64,000 nucleotides of DNA from Micromonospora echinofusca. GTDB taxonomy: Bacteria > Actinomycetota > Actinomycetes > Mycobacteriales > Micromonosporaceae. The notes beneath the pieces were generated by a model. The model was not told where the DNA came from. It saw only the letters and a list, made by a program, of their open reading frames with translations, and did not search any database. Numbering within the stretch: position 1 is the stretch's first letter; each line of letters opens with the position of its first letter. This document shows, in pieces, positions 60,018 through 64,000 of this stretch. Location of the stretch: positions 186,001 through 250,000 of the forward strand of contig NZ_LT607733.1 of the NCBI RefSeq assembly GCF_900091445.1, read 5' to 3'. The position numbers and the translations under genes were made by a program.

Positions 60018-60631
60018 GGGATCACCTTCACGATGACCGGGGTGCCCTCGGGAACGTCCCGCAGCGCGACGGAGATGTCGCTGCCGAGCTGGCGATTCGT
60101 CCAGGCGTCCATCGGCCTGAGGTTATCGTACGTGTCCGTTCCGTCCAGTTGCAGCTCCTGGATGTGGTCGGGGTCGTAACCCTGGCCCCGGGCGGTGATC
60201 GGCCCCTTGCCCGCGTAGAGGCGCTCGACCACGTTCTTGTTGGCCAGGTACTTGTTCGTCTCCGGGGTGCCCATGTCCTGGGTGAGGCGGCCGTCCTTGG
60301 TCAGGTTGCGGATCATCCGGTCCCGGTAGACGTTGGTGCGGGTGCGTCGCTTGCCCGTGGAGGGGTCGTAGACCTTGTTGCTGTCCCGGTCCGACGGCGC
60401 CTTCTTCAGCGCCCCGTCCTGGCCGAGCCGTTGCAGGTCGCGGGCCTTGCGGTCGAAGTCCCGCCTGTCGAAGTCCGGCCGGTTCTTCAGCACCAGCACC
60501 GCCGGGCCCTTCGGCTTCGTGCCGGCCGACTTCGCGGTGCGGAAGACGTCGGCGTTCTCCAGATAGGCCGAAACGACGCGGGCGCCCTTGGCCTGCGTCT
60601 GCCGGGGCGGGCTGGTCCGCTTCCTAGCCAT
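60014..60631 (-). CDS. Polymorphic toxin with HNH-like nuclease C-terminus
   Basis: A 205-residue basic protein. The N-terminal half is Lys/Arg-rich (KNRPDFDRRDFDRKARDLQ). The C-terminal part holds GYDPDHIQELQLDGTDTYDNL followed by MDAWTNRQLG, the DHxxEL...D...N...N pattern of HNH/colicin-type nuclease toxins. The ATG overlaps the WXG-domain gene by 8 bp and has no good ribosome site of its own, so it depends on translation of that gene. DNA or RNA cleavage is inferred. Confidence 0.75.
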   Translation of the reverse strand: MARKRTSPPRQTQAKGARVVSAYLENADVFRTAKSAGTKPKGPAVLVLKNRPDFDRRDFDRKARDLQRLGQDGALKKAPSDRDSNKVYDPSTGKRRTRTNVYRDRMIRNLTKDGRLTQDMGTPETNKYLANKNVVERLYAGKGPITARGQGYDPDHIQELQLDGTDTYDNLRPMDAWTNRQLGSDISVALRDVPEGTPVIVKVIP

Positions 60632-61118
60632 TGAGCACCGTCTCGACGGCCATGCCGATGAGCTGGTCGATGATCATCCCCGTGATCATCTTGAAGATCG
60701 GGATCTGGAGCAGGGACGCCCCGAAGGTGACCGCCGCCGTCACGATGGCCTGCGCGATCTGGATCGCCAGCAGGGCCAGTTGGACGATCACCTGGATCTT
60801 CAGGGCCAGCACCACGCCCGCCGCGACCATCAGCCCGACGCCGATGACGGTGGCCGGGCGGGCGACGTCGGCGACGTTGCGGGCGGCCGACTCCTTGTCG
60901 TTCCACTCGCCGGCGAAGGCGGTGAAGCTCTCGCCCCGGTTGTTGTCGAGCACCGTGCGCGCCGCCGACTCCAGCTGCGCCACCGAGCCGGAGATCTGGC
61001 CGGCCATGCCGGTCCACTCCCCGGCGAGCTGGAAGATCGCCGTCTCGTCCGACTGGGGCCACTCGTAGCCGAGCATCGAGAGCAGGGAGGCGAGCTCACC
61101 CGGGAGCGTCAGACCCAC
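60624..61118 (-). CDS. WXG-type carrier module of a polymorphic toxin
   Basis: A 164-residue protein. LPGELASLLSMLGYEWPQSDETAIF followed by GEWTGMA (in place of W-x-G) is the usual beginning of large actinobacterial toxins exported by type VII-like secretion. Residues about 95-150 are very hydrophobic (three helices). In many genomes this module is fused directly to the toxin; here it ends at TAG and the toxin begins in another frame over an 8-bp overlap. Confidence 0.78.
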   Translation of the reverse strand: MGLTLPGELASLLSMLGYEWPQSDETAIFQLAGEWTGMAGQISGSVAQLESAARTVLDNNRGESFTAFAGEWNDKESAARNVADVARPATVIGVGLMVAAGVVLALKIQVIVQLALLAIQIAQAIVTAAVTFGASLLQIPIFKMITGMIIDQLIGMAVETVLNG

Positions 61119-61145
61119 CGCGACTCCTTTCCTAGGTCGGGCGGC

Positions 61146-61472
61146 TCAGGCGCCCAGCGAGCCGAGGATCGAGCGGAACGACGCGGCCGCGTTCTCCTCG
61201 GCGGCGCGGTAGCCGTCGGCCATCCCGCGCAGGCCGTCGACGTAGCTCTCCAGCTCGGTGATGTTCGTGCCCAGGCACTCGGCCAGCGCGTCCACGCACG
61301 CCTGGTGGGCGACCCCCAGCAGCGAGCCGATGTCGTCGCCGCCGAAGGCCGCGGCGTAGCCGCCGACCGCCGCCTGGAAGCCCTCGAAGACCTGGCGGAC
61401 GGACTCCTTGGCCTGCTCCAGCTCGTCCGCGCCGCGACCCAGCGCGTCGAGGTCGACGTCGAGGCTCTCCAC
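61146..61472 (-). CDS. WXG100-like (ESX substrate) protein
   Basis: A 108-residue helical-hairpin protein with GTG start at 61472 (GGGAG 6 bases upstream). Two long helices (about 5-45 and 55-100) are separated by a short turn. No clear W-x-G is present (GFQAAVGGYAAAFGG at the turn), so it is a divergent member. It starts 2 bases after the YbaB-like stop and precedes the WXG carrier gene. Confidence 0.7.
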   Translation of the reverse strand: MESLDVDLDALGRGADELEQAKESVRQVFEGFQAAVGGYAAAFGGDDIGSLLGVAHQACVDALAECLGTNITELESYVDGLRGMADGYRAAEENAAASFRSILGSLGA

Positions 61473-61474
61473 GC

Positions 61475-61873
61475 TCAGCTCCCGTGCAGTTTCCGCATTG
61501 TCTCGCTGACGGCCTGGCTGATCTCCCGCATCTGCCGCAGGCCCTGGTCCTGGAGGCGTTCGATGGTGGCGGTCATCGCGGCGAGGTCGGGCATCGGTTC
61601 GCTGGCGGCGACCCCGTCGTCCTGGCCGTCGAGCGCGGCGTTGACCGCCTGGCGCAGCTCGGCCGCGAGGTATTCCGAGCCCTCCCGGAGCACCCGCGGG
61701 TCGATGTCGACGGCGCTGACCCGGCCGTCGGTGCCGAGCGTGACGCGGATGCGGCCCTCGGCGGCCTCGGCCACCGACTCCGTGCGCTCCCGGGGTGCGG
61801 CGGCGCCACCCACCTCGCGCAGCGCGGCCCGCGCCTGCGCCAGTTGCTGTTCCAGGGCACTCTCGCCCAGCAT
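61475..61873 (-). CDS. YbaB/EbfC-family protein
   Basis: ATG at 61873 with GGGGAGG 5 bases upstream; 132 residues. The core ESVAEAAEGRIRVTLGTDGRVSAVDIDP is the beta-sheet signature of YbaB/EbfC nucleoid-associated proteins, flanked by N- and C-terminal helices. Such genes regularly open ESX-type substrate operons in actinomycetes. First gene of the minus-strand toxin locus. Confidence 0.85.
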   Translation of the reverse strand: MLGESALEQQLAQARAALREVGGAAAPRERTESVAEAAEGRIRVTLGTDGRVSAVDIDPRVLREGSEYLAAELRQAVNAALDGQDDGVAASEPMPDLAAMTATIERLQDQGLRQMREISQAVSETMRKLHGS

Positions 61874-61959
61874 GCCGCCTCCCCAAGACAAGCCGTGCCG
61901 AACCCGACCCAGACTAGCGGTCGCCCGCACCCGGGCGGGGACCCCGGAGCCGGCGGCGG

Positions 61960-63204
61960 TCAGCTGCGCAGGTGGCCGTCGCCGGTGACCACGTACTTGG
62001 TGGAGGTCAGCTCGGGCAGGCCCATCGGCCCGCGCGCGTGCAGCTTCTGCGTGGAGATGCCGATCTCGGCGCCGAAGCCGAACTCACCCCCGTCGGTGAA
62101 CCTGGTCGAGGCGTTGACCATCACGGCCGCCGCGTCCACCCGGGCCACGAACTCCCGGGCGGCGGTGGTCGAGTCGGTGACGATCGCCTCGGTGTGCCCG
62201 GTGCCGTACCGCCGGATGTGCGCGACCGCCGCGTCGAGCGAGTCGACGACGGCGACCGCGATGTCGGCCGAGAGGTACTCGGTGGCGAAGTCCTCGTCGG
62301 TGGCCGGCCGTACGGCGGCCGAGTGGGCGGCGACCCGCTCGTCGCCGTGCACGGTGACGCCGGCCTCGACGAAGGCGGCCAGCATCGGCGGCAGGAAGGC
62401 GTCGGCGACGGCCGCGTGCACGAGCAGCGACTCGGCGGTGTTGCAGGTGGACAGCCGCTGGGTCTTCGCGTTGAGCGCGATCGCGACGGCCTTGGCGAGG
62501 TCGGCGGCGGCGTCCACGTAGACGTGGCAGTTGCCGACGCCGGTCTCGATGACCGGCACGGTCGACTCCTCGACCACCGTGCGGATCAGGGACACGCCGC
62601 CGCGCGGGATCAGCACGTCGACCAGGCCCCGGGCGCGCATCAGCTCCTTGACCGAGTCGCGGCTGCTGGCGTCGAGCAGCTGCACCGCGTCCGCCGGCAG
62701 GCCGGCGTCGCCCACCGCGTCGCGCAGCACGGCGACCAGGGCGGCGTTGGAGTTGGCCGCCGACGACGAGCCGCGCAGCAGCGCCGCGTTGCCCGACTTC
62801 AGGCAGATGCCGGCGGCGTCGACGGTCACGTTCGGGCGGGCCTCGTAGATGATGCCCACCACGCCGAACGGCACCCGGATCTGGCGCAGCTCCAGCCCGT
62901 TGGGCAGGGTCGAGCCCCGGACCACCTCGCCCACCGGGTCCGGCAGCGCCGCCATCTGCCGCAGTGCGTCGGCGATGCCCGCCACCCGCCCCGCGCCGAG
63001 GGCGAGCCGGTCCAGCACGGCCGCGCTCAGCCCGGCCTCGCGCCCGGCCGCCAGGTCCGCCGAGTTCGCGGCCAGGATCTCCGGCGTACGCGCCACCAGC
63101 GCGTCGGCCATCGCCGTCAGCGCGGCGTCCTTCGTCGTACGCGTGGCGACGGCCAGCGCCTCCGCCGCCGTACGCGCCCGCCGGGCCTGCTCGCTCACGC
63201 TCAT
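61960..63204 (-). CDS. proA: Gamma-glutamyl phosphate reductase
   Basis: A 414-residue enzyme of normal length. It reduces glutamyl-5-phosphate to glutamate semialdehyde in proline synthesis. Seen motifs: [28 protein letters not shown], the catalytic Cys in [14 protein letters not shown] and the C-terminal [21 protein letters not shown]. It follows proB by 10 bp on the same strand, so the two are co-transcribed. Confidence 0.97.
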   Translation of the reverse strand: MSVSEQARRARTAAEALAVATRTTKDAALTAMADALVARTPEILAANSADLAAGREAGLSAAVLDRLALGAGRVAGIADALRQMAALPDPVGEVVRGSTLPNGLELRQIRVPFGVVGIIYEARPNVTVDAAGICLKSGNAALLRGSSSAANSNAALVAVLRDAVGDAGLPADAVQLLDASSRDSVKELMRARGLVDVLIPRGGVSLIRTVVEESTVPVIETGVGNCHVYVDAAADLAKAVAIALNAKTQRLSTCNTAESLLVHAAVADAFLPPMLAAFVEAGVTVHGDERVAAHSAAVRPATDEDFATEYLSADIAVAVVDSLDAAVAHIRRYGTGHTEAIVTDSTTAAREFVARVDAAAVMVNASTRFTDGGEFGFGAEIGISTQKLHARGPMGLPELTSTKYVVTGDGHLRS

Positions 63205-63214
63205 CGCGCACTCC

Positions 63215-64000
63215 TCACAACAGCACGAGGTCGTCGCGGTGGACGACCTCCCGTTCGTACGCCGGGCCGAGCGCCGCGGCGAGTTCCGTGGTGGAGCGGC
63301 CGAGCAGCCCCGGCAGCTCGACCGCGTCGTAGTTGACCAGTCCCCGGGCTACCGGCGCTCCCTCGGCGTCCACCAGGTCGACCGGGTCGCCGGCGGTGAA
63401 CGCCCCGTCTACGGCCGTGATGCCGGCGGGCAGCAGCGACTTGCGCCGGCCCACCACCGCCGCTACCGCGCCCGGGTCGAGGTGCAGCCGGCCCCGGGGC
63501 GAGGTGGCGTGGGCGAGCCAGAAGAGCCGGGCGGTCGGGCGCCGGCGGCTGGGGTGGAACAGGGTGCCGACGGGCTCGCCGGCCAGCGCCGGGGCGGCCA
63601 GCGGCGCGGCGGTCAGCACCACCGGGATGCCGAACCCGGTGGCGATCCGGGCCGCCTCCACCTTCGTCACCATGCCGCCGGTGCCCACGCCGGCCCGGCC
63701 GGCGCCGCCGATGGCGACCCCGGTCAGGTCCCGCTCGTCGTGCACCTCGCTGATCCGGCTGGAGCCCGGACGGGCGGGATCGCCGGTCCAGAGGGCGTCC
63801 ACGTCGGAGAGGAGCACCAGCAGGTCGGCGTGGACGAGAGCGGCGACGAGGGCGGCCAGCCGGTCGTTGTCGCCGAACCGGATCTCCTCGGTGGCGACCG
63901 TGTCGTTCTCGTTGACGATCGGCACCGCCCGCAGGTCGAGCAGTTTGCGCAGGGTGCGGTACGCGTTGCGGTAGTGCGCCCGCCGGGTCACGTCGTCGAC
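63215..64000 (-). CDS. proB: Glutamate 5-kinase (5' end outside window)
   Basis: The C-terminal 260 or so residues of ProB; the reading continues past the right edge. The amino acid kinase domain has [21 protein letters not shown] and [17 protein letters not shown]-terminal PUA domain follows ([29 protein letters not shown]). It phosphorylates glutamate as the first committed step of proline synthesis and is the usual target of proline feedback. Confidence 0.96.
   Translation of the reverse strand, partial: VDDVTRRAHYRNAYRTLRKLLDLRAVPIVNENDTVATEEIRFGDNDRLAALVAALVHADLLVLLSDVDALWTGDPARPGSSRISEVHDERDLTGVAIGGAGRAGVGTGGMVTKVEAARIATGFGIPVVLTAAPLAAPALAGEPVGTLFHPSRRRPTARLFWLAHATSPRGRLHLDPGAVAAVVGRRKSLLPAGITAVDGAFTAGDPVDLVDAEGAPVARGLVNYDAVELPGLLGRSTTELAAALGPAYEREVVHRDDLVLL

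Overview
The window looks like chromosome of a high-GC actinomycete, most likely Micromonospora or a close relative in the Micromonosporaceae. The reasons are very high GC, frequent GTG/TTG starts, GGAGG ribosome sites, many 1-8 bp start/stop overlaps, and the run DEAD-box helicase - ferritin-like protein - DUF3107 - TetR - alpha/beta hydrolase - DUF3152 - moeZ. The genus is inferred from gene content and style, not from a marker gene. I saw no rRNA, tRNA or CRISPR.
Region 1 (1-4700): the 3' part of a class III nucleotide cyclase of the type used in Pycsar anti-phage defence, then a nested transposon. An IS3-type element (2589-3886) with a 4-bp GTCC target duplication sits inside the transposase gene of an IS481-type element. 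Removing the insert and one GTCC restores one continuous reading frame.
Region 2 (about 4794-15238): an actinomycete integrative and conjugative element (AICE). It carries an HD/Nudix/XRE regulatory block, an SCO3933-like regulator, an FtsK/TraB-like DNA pump, an SpdB-like membrane protein, several small conserved element proteins, a RepSA-like HUH initiator, an excisionase and a tyrosine integrase. A series of similar GC-rich stem-loops lies in its intergenic gaps. Neither attachment site was identified.
Region 3 (15481-18889): a NarL-type two-component pair, an IS5-type insertion, and a secreted protein resembling the LecA (PA-IL) lectin.
Region 4 (19047-34556): a membrane M28 peptidase; a signalling operon (REC-PP2C phosphatase, CHASE3 histidine kinase with a perfect 15-bp tandem repeat, Rcp1-like regulator, inositol-phosphatase-like enzyme); a secreted coiled-coil protein; a membrane spermidine-synthase-like protein; a Ser/Thr kinase with a CBM2-like ectodomain; a Ktr potassium uptake pair; and a glycerophosphodiesterase.
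Region 5 (34557-46520): a five-gene branched-chain-amino-acid-type ABC operon closed by a strong hairpin; an HTH gene divergent from a serine hydrolase with twin operators between them; a RecQ helicase with a phosphoribosyltransferase tail; a His-rich membrane protein; an XRE regulator; and a methyltransferase.
Region 6 (46727-58743): conserved housekeeping stretch with the DEAD helicase, ferritin-like protein, DUF3107, TetR, a very large Pro/Arg/Glu-rich protein, a hydrolase, two DUF3152 proteins, moeZ and a squalene-cyclase-repeat protein.
Region 7 (58837-61873): a compact WXG100/polymorphic-toxin locus on the minus strand (YbaB-like protein, WXG100 protein, WXG-domain carrier, nuclease-like toxin, two probable immunity genes).
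Region 8 (61960-64000): proA and the 3' part of proB.
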